A DNA stretch of 64,000 bases, taken from contig CM041541.1 in assembly GCA_023238725.1 (NCBI GenBank), positions 5,428,884 through 5,492,883 of the forward strand, in the 5' to 3' direction. Numbering within the stretch: position 1 is the stretch's first letter; every line of letters starts with the position of its first letter. Source of the DNA: Scortum barcoo (taxonomy: Eukaryota > Chordata > Actinopteri > Centrarchiformes > Terapontidae). Of the stretch, positions 13,773 to 25,959 are shown piece by piece. Under the pieces are notes generated by a model, which saw only the letters and a program-made list of their open reading frames with translations, did no database searches and was not told where the DNA came from. A program made the translations under genes and the position numbers.

Positions 13773-16033
13773 GTTATCTGATTATTTTATAGGATGTGCA
13801 GAATATCAGTGCACTCAGCACTGTCCTCCAAAGATACTCAGGATTTACAAAAATAAATGCATTTCCTCTAAATTCGCCCTATTTTTACTATGAAATATTT
13901 TACATGAATCATACAACAAAATGACATTGTAAAACGGCTGTATTAGTTAAAACATAACTTTTTTATTATAAAGAACAGTACAAAAGTATTATTTTCAACC
14001 TCAGTTTAACAATATGTATCTATACGTTTAAACTTAATATAACCTCCCAGGGACACTGCTTCTTTAGCGCTGTACCTGCACAGCACTGCACTGTACATGT
14101 TGTACCTAATGTTTCAGTAATGCCTGCAGGTGCTTTGGGATCTGCCATGTATTCCATCATTTAACAACAGTTCTGCTGTATAATGCTCAGAGTTTAACCA
14201 GCAGCCCTTCTTACACGGCCTCGCCAGCTAACTTTCCCCTTGTAAACTCCTGGCGAAGAACATTTGTTCATTAATAAAACTAACAGCTCAGCCCTAATAG
14301 ACTTTCATCCGTGTATCCAAGCACGGTGCAGTCTCAAAAACATCATCAAGTGGTGCTTGGCAAGAATAGCGAGTGGGAATTTCATCCAGTGAACCTTGTT
14401 TACTTTAATGAGTTTGATACTAGCGGTGTTAATTTTGAGAGCTATAACTGCTAATGACAGGCACGGCTCCATATGACTCAATGCTGGCACCTGTGCTGCT
14501 TGTGTGGTCACACAGAGACTGGACCTCATATCAAACCCACCCGATCTGCCGTACGAGGGAGCAGTTTGACACTCATCTGAAGCAGATTGTGAGCACTGAT
14601 CACTCTTAACGCCCTTTTTTTAGCCTGAACACGCCCTATTCACAGATTTAAAAAAAAAAACACATTCAACAGCTGACATGGTGTTTCCTAAATCTCTGTC
14701 TTACCAACACAATTCAACCACTTTCAATCATTTTCTGATGTTTTCATGCCGAGACGTAACATGTGACAGTCATCAAGAATTCATAGAATCATAGCTACAC
14801 ACATGTAACTCTAGTTTTCACATCTATATGAGGCACTAACAGCTCACATTTCACTTGTGTGACTCAAAGCATCCTTTTTTACCAGCCAAAACTGAGAGCA
14901 GTGACAGCGACTTCAGCTCCCTGTATTCTAATGTTGAGGGTGGGAGTGTGTGTGATATCGCCTTGTACTTCGGATACAGGGTTTCCCAGGGTACATCATA
15001 GATTTTTACACGGATATTTTTGTGTTCTAGGACAGATTTACTGGAAAGAACTGCAAGAACACTACAAAATGGGAAAAGGATCAGTAGATGGGAGTGAAGT
15101 GAAGTGAAGAGTGGATTGGGTGTAAATATGCCCTTTAAAGCATTTAAGTAAACAACAAAAGGAGATCCTGTAAATGTGTCTGATTGTGCACTGGACTCAT
15201 TAATTCAGGCAGCCAGAAGAAATGCATTTGAAAGGACATCATCCACAATGTAATTAGCCAGAGAAATGTCAGTGACAGAGAGCAAGAAAACTAATTCTGT
15301 GCAACTTCCACAGAACAAAGACCAGAAAAAGGAGCGCTTTAACGAGTGGAAATGAACACTGGATGATACCGGCGTTGCGCTCACTGAGTTGCATTGGTCC
15401 TTGACTGTTTTGATGCACACTGAGCTGCCAAAACCTTCAGAAACATCAGCCATACTGGAAAGTGTTATTCTTCTCTGTGTATGACTCATCTCTCTGCCAT
15501 GCAGTGGCCTGTGACCTGTTGCTCTCGCTTGTCTGTTACTATAGGCAAGCTTTTCTTCTGACTCTTAGTGTAATCGTTTTTCACTTCATCAGATTCTTTT
15601 TTCTTCCTCAGGCAGAGCTGAATTGCAGCCATGGAAAATGTTTTACTATCTACTTACTAAATTTCAGCATCACTGAATTTTCTTTTCTTTCCCGAGCTTG
15701 TTAATAGCTCCACCCTTGAGAAATTTCTACCACAGTGTGCATTAGGCTCTCCTTCACTCACAAAATACGATTAGTAGGCAGTCCCAGTCGCTGACTGCGT
15801 AATTACAGTAGCTGCTGCCTTTGTAAATCAGACATTAATTTCACACAGATTGCAAGTGCACATTGCATGAAAGGCACTGCGAAATATCCCAAGCACCCTT
15901 TCATGTATGAGAACCTTGTCCTGAGTGACGTTATTACCATAGTATGATGATCATTTTTATTAACGCATGTGTGGCCACTGTATGGTTGCATTTTGCTGAT
16001 TGTTTTCACACATGGAATGAAGTGTTTAAACTT
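13773..16033. other. Unique non-coding stretch
   Basis: AT-rich sequence with no protein-like frame. The last 60 bases or so (from about 15,972) share short words with the scrambled tract that follows, for example GTGGCCACTGT and ATTTTGCTGAT. Confidence 0.5.
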
Positions 16034-17040
16034 AACAAGCATAAAGGTCACAGGAATAGGAGAGTGAGAACATGGTGAGATGGCTCACTAACTAGCTCCC
16101 TTGTTGCGGCAACTTTGTATAAGTGAAAAATTCTGAAATACATCTTTACCAATCATTGTGGATGCTGTTGTTAAACGTAAATTATAACAAGCATAAAGGT
16201 CACAGTGAGACCAGCACCATATAACTAAATGGATGGTTAGAATGTGAGGCTTTATCACAGGATGTTGACTTTGTATAAGCACTTCAAAGCCCCTTCCAAT
16301 CCATTTTTGCCTAAACATTGCCGCTGTGCCTGTGTTTCCTTCAAAGCAATAGAAGGAAACCGTCACAGCCAGTTATCCATCCTGAGAACACTCACTAAGT
16401 TTAGCTCCCTTGACAGACTGCGGCCACTGTTAAACTAACAAGCATAAAGGTCACAGTGGTAACATGGTGAGATGGCTTTGTATGTTTTATGAGCACAGGG
16501 TTGATGTGATATTTTGCTGATGAGACCAATTGAAGATTTTGCTTTGTATAAGCACTTGACTGCCTAAACAGTGTTTCCTTCAAAGCAATACACAGGAATA
16601 GGAGAGTGAGAACACTCACTAACTAGCTCCCTTGTTGCGGCAACAGTTGGTGTAGCAATCAATAAAGCACGGACAGCTCTGCTATGGGAATTATCAGCAC
16701 GGCTGAAATACATCTTTACCAATCAGATGGCTTGGATACCAGTACCTGTTGCGTAAATTATCGAAAGGCCTAGAGACAGCTGAGACCAGCACCATATGCT
16801 AAATGGATGGTTAGATGGATGTGTGCAGCAGATATGTGTGGGAATTCTCACCACCTCCACCTTGAATCTAAACCCGAACTACCTCACAGGATGCAGCGTC
16901 TGTTCACCGTCGAGGTACACATTCAAAGCCCCTTCCAATCCATTTTTGATTGCCGCTGTGCCTGTCAGTCATCTGATTTAGAAGGAAACCGTCACAGCCA
17001 TGTTATCCATCCTGGAGACAGTTTGACTTGACAGACTCGC
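16034..17040 (+). repeat. Scrambled local repeat: interleaved copy beside its linear copy
   Basis: The right part (about 16,437-17,040) reads as a continuous sequence. The left part (16,034-16,436) is assembled from exact pieces of it. Examples: 16,084-16,113 equals 16,615-16,644; 16,134-16,155 equals 16,704-16,725; 16,283-16,309 equals 16,922-16,948; 16,332-16,351 equals 16,571-16,590; 16,351-16,371 equals 16,980-17,000. The pieces come alternately from the front and the back of the linear copy. Each series keeps its order with few exceptions. A 20-base word starting AACAAGCATAAAGG occurs at 16,034, 16,186 and 16,437. No coding capacity and no known element explains it. It may be real template-switching or an assembly consensus error. 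Confidence 0.85.
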
Positions 17041-17349
17041 TCTGAAAGCCTGCAGGAGCAGCTCAGCTCACCGAAGCGGCGGAACCATCAGGGTATGTCA
17101 GGTAAAGACTCGGAAAGTTACACTGCCTCCAAGAAGTACTCTGATGGGTGCACAAACAACAGCAAGAGACCTTGAGGGAAAATTCATCATATGCTTTACC
17201 TGTTTTTAGCCATGTTAGCAGCAAGGCTCAAGTGTTGGTTGGTCCACCACTTTCCAACACTATTGCATATATTGGTACAAATATTTCAGTATCCACTACA
17301 TGCACAGACATTTGTCAAGGAGGGGGGCCCCCAGATAATGTATCCTAAA
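17041..17349. other. Unique non-coding stretch
   Basis: Short interval with no gene or named repeat. Confidence 0.4.
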
Positions 17350-17570
17350 TAACTTTGGTGATCCTCTGACTTTTTCCTGCAGCACCTCCATCAAGTCAAA
17401 ACTTCAATTTGTCCAATAGTTTATGACTCAACACATAAAAACTAATGACAATCCCATTAGCTTCAACTGTACTTTGTGATTACTATTAATTAGTAACTAT
17501 TAATAGTGAACATAAGATCATTGTGAGCATGTTAGCATGCTGATGTTAGCATTTTGTCCTCACAGAGCCG
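17350..17570 (-). repeat. Dispersed repeat family, copy C (minus orientation)
   Basis: It carries 'TTTGGTGATCCTCTGACTTT', 'AATTTGTCCAATAGTTTATG', 'GTACTTTGTGATTACT' and 'CATGTTAGCATGCTGATG', which are reverse-complement counterparts of phrases in the 10.8-kb copy and of the family as I know it. It is partial, covering the middle and one end. Non-coding. Confidence 0.65.
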
Positions 17571-19399
17571 TGACACTTGTTTTTGATTTTGGACACTGGA
17601 GGCCAATGAACAGCAAAACCAGAAGCATCTGGTGATCATTGATTTTTCAATAATTTGCGTACAATTACATTCATATTTTAAGCATCCATCTAGCTGTTGC
17701 GGTTACTGATCCTAAGAGCACATATTTCACAAAAGAATCAATTCATTATTGTTTGCAAATGTCAAATCAAGAGAGTGTTTTTTTTGTTTAATTTTGCAAG
17801 ACAGGAGAAGTTTAATTTTGAATGTCAGGGATAGATATCAGTGTCTTATGGGTAATAGATGCTCGGAAAAGGACGAGATATAGCGCACACACACGCATCC
17901 ACCAACCAGACAGCACGCACAGTACACTTGAAATCTGTCTATCACCGCCCACCTACTCACACACACACACACACACAGTGTTGCTGTGTTACCATTTCTC
18001 ATTCCCTTTATATCTCTCTGTTCTCTCTTTTCAGCTTCCAAGAGCAGGGTGCGGGGAGTCATTTGCTAATTGGTTTTGCAGAGGAAACGTATTCGCTCGC
18101 CTCTTTCTCCTCAATACCCCAGGGCTCTCTTCCTCTTAGATGATTCCCCTGTCTCTTGCTCCTGCCAACTCAGCCGAGCATTCACCGCCGCTTGTTATTC
18201 TTCTGCGCAGTGTAAATCTGCGGAGCTGCAGGGGCCTCAAAAACACTTCCCCCAGACCTGAATCCATAAAGTGTTTAAGGAAGGGACTCTGTAGCGTTAC
18301 ACTTGTCCTACGCTGATAGTAAATTATTTGACTTTGACCAACTTTTGCCACTAAAAGGTTCAATAAATAAACGTAATATTGCACTCACTTAGAAGAGCGG
18401 GGTGGAAAAACTCCACATCACAGCGTTTCACAGAGGATTTCTGCAAGTTTCTTGAGCTTCACAACAGGGGGAGGATTTCAAGTTTGGTTTTCTAATTAAT
18501 TAGTTCAGGAGGTCTTGTAGCAGGCATGAACATATGCAGTTGGAACACAAAAGTAGCAAACTCTTAAATCCAATGAATCGCCCCCAGCGAGTGCTGAGAG
18601 TTTATATTTGTGCATGGCACTACATGATCCAGTTTCTGTTTTTTAGTATTAGCATTAACAGGAAGAATACAAGAAAGGCAGACTTTTGCTCTCCAAATGA
18701 AAGAAAACCAATTATACGGTACTGTTATAGGGTACTATTTTAACAGACTTGTCAGCAACTAAAAGTGCTCGGTCACACATCTTGGTTGTTTAGTTGCATC
18801 TCCAGAAGGTCCACATCACTGTCTTTCATATAAGTTGGTATCTGGCTGTGGATTTATTGTGCCACTCTGAACCTTTCCAAGACTTTATTTACACTTTTAA
18901 GTCACTTCACGCACCTTGGACAGATGAGATACCTTCAAAAAAGCAAAGCAAAATGCATCCAAGAGGCATTCGAGAAGATGTAGTCCATAAATATGACCAG
19001 TCCAGGAGGAGATGTTTATATGACAGACCATGACCATGATTTGCATGTAGCTCCGTGAAAACAAAGATGGATTGACATTGGATTTGCGATCAGGCCAACA
19101 GAGACGCATACGTGTGTAAGGTATCTTAAATCTCATCTGTCATGTTATGCATGCATTGTGCAGACAAGGGGCCAATGGGAAAGTAAAGCCTTCCTGCGAG
19201 GCACCAAAATGGGCCGTTAGCACATACAGTCCATGGAGACCATCATGGAGTTTGAGCCTAAATATTAGATGACACTGAAACTCTATATACACTTCCCTTG
19301 ATAGTGGTTTTAATGTATCGGTTGAAGCCTCTTGTCTAGATGATTGTCCAAACACCCAGGTAAAGACACATCAGTGGGGAAGACACATGCGGTGGGGCT
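17571..19399. other. Mostly unique stretch with a CA microsatellite and an inverted repeat
   Basis: No gene recognised. It includes the (CA)n run at 17,957-17,978. An inverted repeat pairs 18,919-18,935 with 19,118-19,141 (GACAGATGAGAT on one arm, its complement on the other) about 185 bases apart. Nothing between the arms looks coding. Confidence 0.45.
17957..17978. repeat. (CA)n microsatellite
   Basis: About eleven uninterrupted CA units. Confidence 0.9.
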
Positions 19400-19866
19400 G
19401 GACTGTTGGAGATTGGGGAGAGTGCGCACCTGTGAGCGTTTCCGGGGCTGGATTTTGTACCGCCGGAGATTCAGCGGACCATCGAGGCTTTCACATCCCC
19501 CCTCTGTTGCCAAGGAGATGGAGGAGGCATCGTAAACAAAAGCCCGGGGCAGGAGGGGCGGCCTGCGTGCTAGGCTACAAGCTAACCCACACAGACTGGC
19601 TCTTCCCAGTCTCTTCCTCACAAACGCCAGGTCACTCGTCAACAAAATGGACGAGATGAAGCTGAGGATCGTCTCTGCAAAGATCGACAGCTGTGTGGCG
19701 ATCGTTACCGAGACCTGGCTGGATAACAACATCCCAGACGCGGCAGTGGAGCTAGCGGGGCGCTCTCTCTTCTCCAGGCGTACAGGACTGCAGCCTCAGA
19801 GAAACGCAGAGGCAGAGCCACCTACATATCACCGCGACAAAAAACATTCTTGATTCTTGATTGAAT
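19400..19866 (+). mobile_element. L2-type LINE, 5' end joined to 3' tail (internally deleted)
   Basis: An open frame from about 19,539 to 19,781 encodes the start of an L2/CR1-type LINE endonuclease. It has NARSLVNKMDEMKLRI followed by VTETWLDNNIPDAA; the ETWL glutamate belongs to the metal-binding endonuclease core. Upstream, 19,400-19,538 is a GC-rich leader. About 30 residues after ETWL the homology stops. The sequence soon ends in AACATTCTTGATTCTTGATT, a short-unit tail like that of the LINE at 23,083. Nearly all of the endonuclease and the whole reverse transcriptase are missing, so it is non-autonomous. The left boundary is uncertain. Confidence 0.75.
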
Positions 19867-22800
19867 GATGTTGGCGTGAGGGGATAGAGGTGCATTACGG
19901 ATGGGAAAGTGCCTGAAAGATGTTTTATACCCTTTAGTCAAGCCTCGAGCATGTCTTAGAGTCAGAACTTGTACGTCTACATAGACTCTCAGGTGTTAAT
20001 GAGGGGATTGTGGGTCAATTAGCAAACCGAGTGACCAGTCATTCATTAAAACAAATCAGATAATGAACTTGCTGGTAAGTCAGTCAATCAATGAATCAGT
20101 GAGCCGCTTATTTCTTCTGTCTTCTAAACTTAGCTGTACTTTGTGGCTAGTTTTGCATGTGTTCAGCTCCAATTGTATACTCTAATTATACTGTTTTGAC
20201 CTACAAAAATGTCGTTGCTACCATCGGGGAATGGAGAAGGGAGGGGGGGGAAGCAAACAGGAGCAGACACACTCGCTGTCACCCTCTTGACAAGTTCACA
20301 GATGAACTCTCAAGTTTCACCCGTGCGACTGCCAATGTCTTGTTGGTCCCTGGGTGACAGAGAAGAAGTCGTGTCCTCGGGGTTATGTGTGCATCTTAGA
20401 GCCGAGATGAAACTCCATAGGCAGTGTTTTGTCTGCTGTCATGCCGAGCTTTATTTACACCCTAAGCTCCTTTGACTTTTGGGACGTTTCTGCTGTCTCG
20501 CCACTCATCCCATCTCTCCTATAGTGAGAGCAGCTATGCCAGTGGATTTCTGATATACTGTAAAGAAAAACATTAAAAAAAAATCCCAGATTTGTGCTGT
20601 CTTTATCGAATATATGCAGCATGAGTTCTGCATTTAATATATCTTGTGATGAAATGACTACAAAGGGAGGGAAATGTTGAATACAATATACCATTATGGA
20701 TTTAAGCAGGTGTAATGAAAGAACAACCAACACTAAAATTGCTTGTAAAAATGTGAAACAAAGTGATGTGTTTTATTCTAGTTCAATGAACCCAGAATGA
20801 TGCCTTTAACAGGGCTGTATGGTTTTAACATCTCATCTGACCTGGGATGAGCTTGGAAATAAAAGCCTCACAAAGGAGGGAGTGGGGCCGCACTAACCAC
20901 TGAATCCAAGTTCGGGGCCCATTGCTGAGTAGTAGAGTTAAGGCCAAAGCCAGGGTTTCCCTGAAAGGGGTGGGCTTGTTGAGATCAGTTGACATCTTGT
21001 AACTAGTCATAAGCATTTCTTTCACCAGACGTTCACCTGATTGTGTTTTATAAATCACATTTAGTATGGAACTGGACATATGTGCTTTCAACTCCCACAG
21101 TCCACCAAGAATAAATGTAGAAACAAACTTAAACATCAACGTGCATATTTATACTTTATTTATACTATTTATACAAAACCAAGATATTACCTCTATAAAG
21201 CACCACTGCAGTCCCCACCACTAGCGGCTTGAGAGGGACTACGTCATCAGGGTACTATTCAAGACAAGGATTCAGGAACTAAGGAATCCTGACATTGAGG
21301 GCTTAACCCTCAAGGGATCAGATAATGCTGCATCAACAACCTCCCAGACTATGATGCCATGATGGCAACAACAGTGTTCATTGTGCTAACCAACAAGGAT
21401 CGGGAAGTGTCCTCGCACAAGCTTCCTTCCAGCAGCAGAGATATCGCCACTGTCAGATGAAGACAGGATCCCATTACCTCCCTCATTCATCTCCTCGCGC
21501 TTTCCCCCTTCTTCTCGGGGGGGGATGTAAGTGGAGATAGACAGGAACAGATGGCCCAGCCTCACCAGGACTGTGGCTGCTCTCCAGCAGGTCATCCTCC
21601 ACGAGGACCCCACGCAGAGCCTCCGCTTGAGCAAGGTAATCCCGGTGACGTAATCGGGCCAGCAGCAGAGGGAGCGAGCGCTGCTTCTTCCTTCAGTCTG
21701 AAAGGAGTTGATTTTAGCAAACAGTTGGTGAGCTGTTGTGTGTCTTTTAAATTCCTTTAAAGCTGGGTTCATCCTGGATTGGCATGGTATTTAATGCAAA
21801 TGTTCAATGTGTACACAGAAGAACCAGGCTTTAAGAAGAGGTTAAACCCACAGAGCCCTGCAGATGGTGAATCAAACTGACAGAAAAAGAGATCAAACAT
21901 TTGCTGATTGTTAGGCAACCTACATGAACATATTTAATGTGTGACTTATACATACTGAGCTCTACTTTATATTTTCACAACCTAACATTTATTATCTTAT
22001 GCTGAAACTCTCTAGATGATGCTCAACTAGGCTGAACAGTGAGCGTCTCACAGTGACAGTTTGGATTGACTTGAAAAAAAGCTGTACATTTAAAATTTTC
22101 TCCTTCATTGTAAATATTCCATGATTTTCCATAAATGTAACATAGCATTTAGTCTCACTCTGCGCACATCTGTGGTAGTGTTTCAGAAGTTTAGGAGGTA
22201 TAGCTGAGCTGATTCTGACAGACACGTCGGAATACATACATGTGATCCATCTCGGCGCCAGACTGGCTACTTCTCTGCACCGGCATTGAAAGTTGGATGA
22301 AATAATTAAAACCAAATATAGTCATAAACAGGCTGACATCGTCACATGTAACAAGCTTTGGTACACTGATACACTGAAGAGAAATTTAATGCATCTGATT
22401 AACTTTCAGCTTTGTAACAGCTTTGTGTTAGCCAGACATGGCAGCCCAGATGTCAAATATACGTTGAGAACAACATGTTATGTAAGTGTAGACGATGGGA
22501 GCAGCTGGGCCTTAATTCACTGCATTATCTCAGGATCAAAATTTAATTGCCTCACTACCACAAGGAAACAAATGTGTTTTTTATTCCCGTGCCTTGTGAG
22601 ACTGACAGTATGTATGCAAAATTGTGTAAGTCGATAAGTGTACTACGTGCAGATGTTCCAACCAGCATCTAAAAATTTTTTTTTTTTTCTTTTGAGATAA
22701 TGTTGAGGGTGAATCGTGATCCCAGGAAATTGGACTATACAGCTTGAAGTGAATGGATGAATGACTGAACATGGAAATTGTCTTATGTGGAACAATGTAA

Positions 22801-23082
22801 ATGTTGAAATGTTGTAATTAGGCCCATAATTTATTTATTTAACATTGATTCCTCCTTCAGTGGTGCCACAAAATCGAAAGAAGAAGCTGCAGTTGAAATA
22901 TAAATTAAGCTTATAAATGACAATGATTGGCAGAAGGTTAGATAATGATCCAACTGGTTTGAATTTAGAGGGTTGTCAAAGTCTTTTTTTTTTAGATAAC
23001 CCAAGAAAAATAAAACGTCTTATCTGAATATAAATCATGAGATTAAAGGTGTTAGATGCCAGATTATATTTTACTATCAATA
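19867..23082. other. Mostly unique stretch, one weak exon candidate
   Basis: No repeat named here. A G run lies near 20,238 and a T run near 22,672-22,690. The minus-strand segment 21,566-21,697, listed separately, is the only piece that looks faintly protein-coding. Confidence 0.45.
21566..21697 (-). pseudogene. Possible exon or exon relic, unknown protein
   Basis: On the minus strand a CTCCTTTCAG acceptor-like site is followed by 132 bases and then a CTG/GTGAGG donor-like site. One frame reads LLLARLRHRDYLAQAEALRG followed by VLVEDDLLESSHSP, which looks like a charged helical protein segment. That frame has a TGA two bases after the acceptor, so a functional exon would need a different start. 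Another frame is fully open but is rich in C, W and R and looks less natural. I do not recognise a family. It could be chance. Confidence 0.2.
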
Positions 23083-24865
23083 ATTCAAGAATCAAGAATC
23101 TTGAATCTTTATTCTCACCATGTTTTCACATGACGAAATTGAGATTGGTTACTTCCAGCTTTAAACATAAATATAACTAAAAAATATGTAATATGTACAT
23201 AAATATCTGAAGATCCAAAGTTGCAGCAGCAATGTACAGTAGGAAATGGGGTGGGTCAGTCAGTTGTTTAAGTCAAGTTAGCTCAACTTCTCAGTTAGGG
23301 GGAAATGGACTGAACCAGCTCTGGGGAAAAAGCTGTTTTTCAGTCTGGTAGTTGTTGTCTTTATGTTTCTGTACCATGGCTTTCCAGATGGAAGCGGTAC
23401 AAACAGTCCATTGCCCGGGTGGGTAGGGTCGGCGGCAATATGTCGGGCCTTCTTCTGGATCTGGACCAGCGTTTATTGAGTCCAGGTCTGGAAGAGGACT
23501 TCCCACAATCCCCTGTGCCGTTTTCACCACCTGGGTCTTTTCATCTTTTCAGTCTTGTGCAGTGCAGCTGCCATACCACACGGTGTTGCACTGAGGCAGA
23601 GGATGCTCTCTATTGTGGCCCTGTAGAAGTTTGTCAGGAGCTGAGGGGAGAGTCCAGCACGTTTCAGAGTTCCAGAGTCTTTGTTGAGCCTTCTTTACCA
23701 GGTGAGCTGTGTTCATGGACCAGGTCAGGTCAAGATGTGATGTGGATGCCCAGGAACTTGATGTTGTTGACACGCTCAACTGCTTCCCCGTGGATGAGGA
23801 GAGGAGCGTGCTCTGTCCTCCTGGACCTCCTGTAGTCCACTATGACCTTCCTTGGTCTTGCTGGTGTTCAGAACAAGGTTGTTGTTTGACCACCACTGAG
23901 TAAGGTGCTGGATCTCCTCTCTGTAGTGGGTCTCATCATTGTCCAATATGAGTCCCAGGTGTGTGGAGCTTCAGTATCAGCTTGTCCGGGATCACTGTGT
24001 TAAAGAAGGCTTAACTGAAGTCCACAAGATAGCATCCTCACGTAGGTGTTAGGAAGCTGCAGATGGGTCAGGGCTGTGTGAAGTGCAATGGAGACTGCAT
24101 CCTCTGTCGACCTGTTCTCCCTGTATGCGAACTGATATTGATCCAGACCAGCAGGGATGATGTCTTTGATGTGCTTTAGGACGATCCTCTCAAAGCACTT
24201 CATGATGACCGGAGTTAGAGCAACAGGGCGGTAGTCATTTAGGCAGGTGACAGCAGATTTTTTAGGCACAGGCACAATGATGGAGGTTTTGAGGCTGACA
24301 GGAACTGTAGCAAGCTGCAGGGACAGGTTGAAAATGTCCAGAAAAACTCCTGCCAGTTGGTCTGCACACAATTTCAGAGTGCGACCAGACATCTTATCTG
24401 GTCCTTCAGCTTTCCTGATGTTGATTCTTTTCATGGAAGAGCTCACTTGGTGCAGCTGCAGGACCTAGAGGCTGATGCAGTTCTTCCAGCCGGGGAAGGT
24501 GAACACTCTCTCTGCTGCCAGGTGTGTCAAAGCGGGCGTAGAATAGTGTTCAGGGTGTCAGGGTGTCGGGGAAGTGGAGTGGAATCGTGGCTAACCAGCT
24601 GATCACTGCGCTTATAGTCCGTTATTGTCTTGATGCCTCTCTACATACTATGTGGGTTGTTGTTTTGAAAATACTCCTCAATGCACCGTTTATACCTGCT
24701 TTTTGCTAGCTTAATGCCTTTTTTCAGTTCTTTTCGGGCAATGCTATAGGTCAGCTTGTCACCTGACCTGTAGGCAGCGTCACAGGCTTTGAGTAGGGGC
24801 TTCACTGTGCTGTCCAGCCATGGTTTTTGATTTGGGAAAACCTTGATGGTCTTTGTGGGTAGAAC
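23083..24865 (-). mobile_element. L2-type LINE, ORF2 and 3' end, catalytic block deleted
   Basis: Read on the minus strand from about 24,865, the order is typical of an L2/Rex-type ORF2. It starts with PNQKPWLDSTVKPLL, then a spacer with stops. An open stretch follows (24,446-24,000) with LNDYRPVALTPVIMKCFERI and DQYQFAYRENRSTEDAV, which are the early reverse-transcriptase motifs. Next come NDETHYREE, TSKTKE and ATIESILC, and a C-terminal RAGSVHFPLTE just before the 3' untranslated region. The sequence jumps from KLILKLHTPGT to NDETHYREE near 23,945. This removes the region that carries the catalytic F/YADD box. Frameshifts and stops confirm a dead copy. It ends in an AATAAAGATT and ATTCTTGATTCTTGA tail. 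Confidence 0.85.
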
Positions 24866-25959
24866 AACATCAGTACATTATTGTAATTATTAATTACATC
24901 AAATGGTGCCATTTTGGTGAGATTTCTAACTATACTAGATTGTTTCTTGTTCTGGAAAAAGACCTCTCCAGCTATCCACTGAGAATCGAAGTTGTCACGC
25001 GCAGCTAATACCAAGATATATTTGGTAATGGATAATGTTGTGTTAGAGGAAAGAATAACTTTCCTGTCTCCGAGACAGTCCCAGTGTTAGTGTTACTGGG
25101 TTAGCACTGTGGATAAACAGATTGATTTGAGTAACCCAAGCTGTCTCTCCGTCCTTATGTGTGTCCCCAGGCCCCAACCAACTGCTGCCTGACTCATTAT
25201 TTAATAAAAAAGACTGTGTTTTCGCCACACTTACCAACTCAGGCTGTGTCTCTGCCACAAAGCAAAAAAGGAGAGCAGAGCAGGCAGAGTGCCAAAACAA
25301 TCATTTTTTCTTGGTGCACTAAAGTGAAGATCAGTAGCTCCTTTTTAAAATAACCCGTGACGCTGCCCTGTAATTTCTCATTTTAAAATTCATTCCTAAA
25401 TAAAAAGGATGTTCTGGTAATCACTTGCTATTTGTTTTAACGTGGTATCTTTTTGTAGATAACACTGCATTTGACCGTTAACTTAAAGCAAACACAGTGC
25501 CATAGTGTCATGATAGTCTAATTATGGACTTTTTCAGTATTTCCAAATGATGATACTCACTAGCAGCACTTGCTCTTTTAAAAGGTTTTTACCACATGCT
25601 AACCTGGAATTCTAGTTAGAAACAGCAGCTAGTCCCAAAACAACAACCAGCAACAAAGGTTAATAAAAGCACAGAAGCCCCCCACATGTAATGCACAATC
25701 CATTTAACATGCACTAACTACCCTTAAAGAAACTAGACACCACCTTCCAGAGGTTTACTAGTGCTAATTCTGCTCCATTGGCTAACTGGGAGGTATCCTT
25801 CCTGATCACATGAACAGTTTCAGAGTTTTTTACATTACCGAGAATATATCGAATATATAATCTACGATTCATATAAATTCATCAAAAATCCCTGCACAGT
25901 TGCTTCTGAAGCTCCGTCCAAAGCCATAAGGACTCAAGTGCTGCTAATTCCTGAATTTT
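24866..25959. other. Unique non-coding stretch
   Basis: AT-rich with no gene seen. The last part may belong to the transposon fragment that follows, but I cannot align it. Confidence 0.45.
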
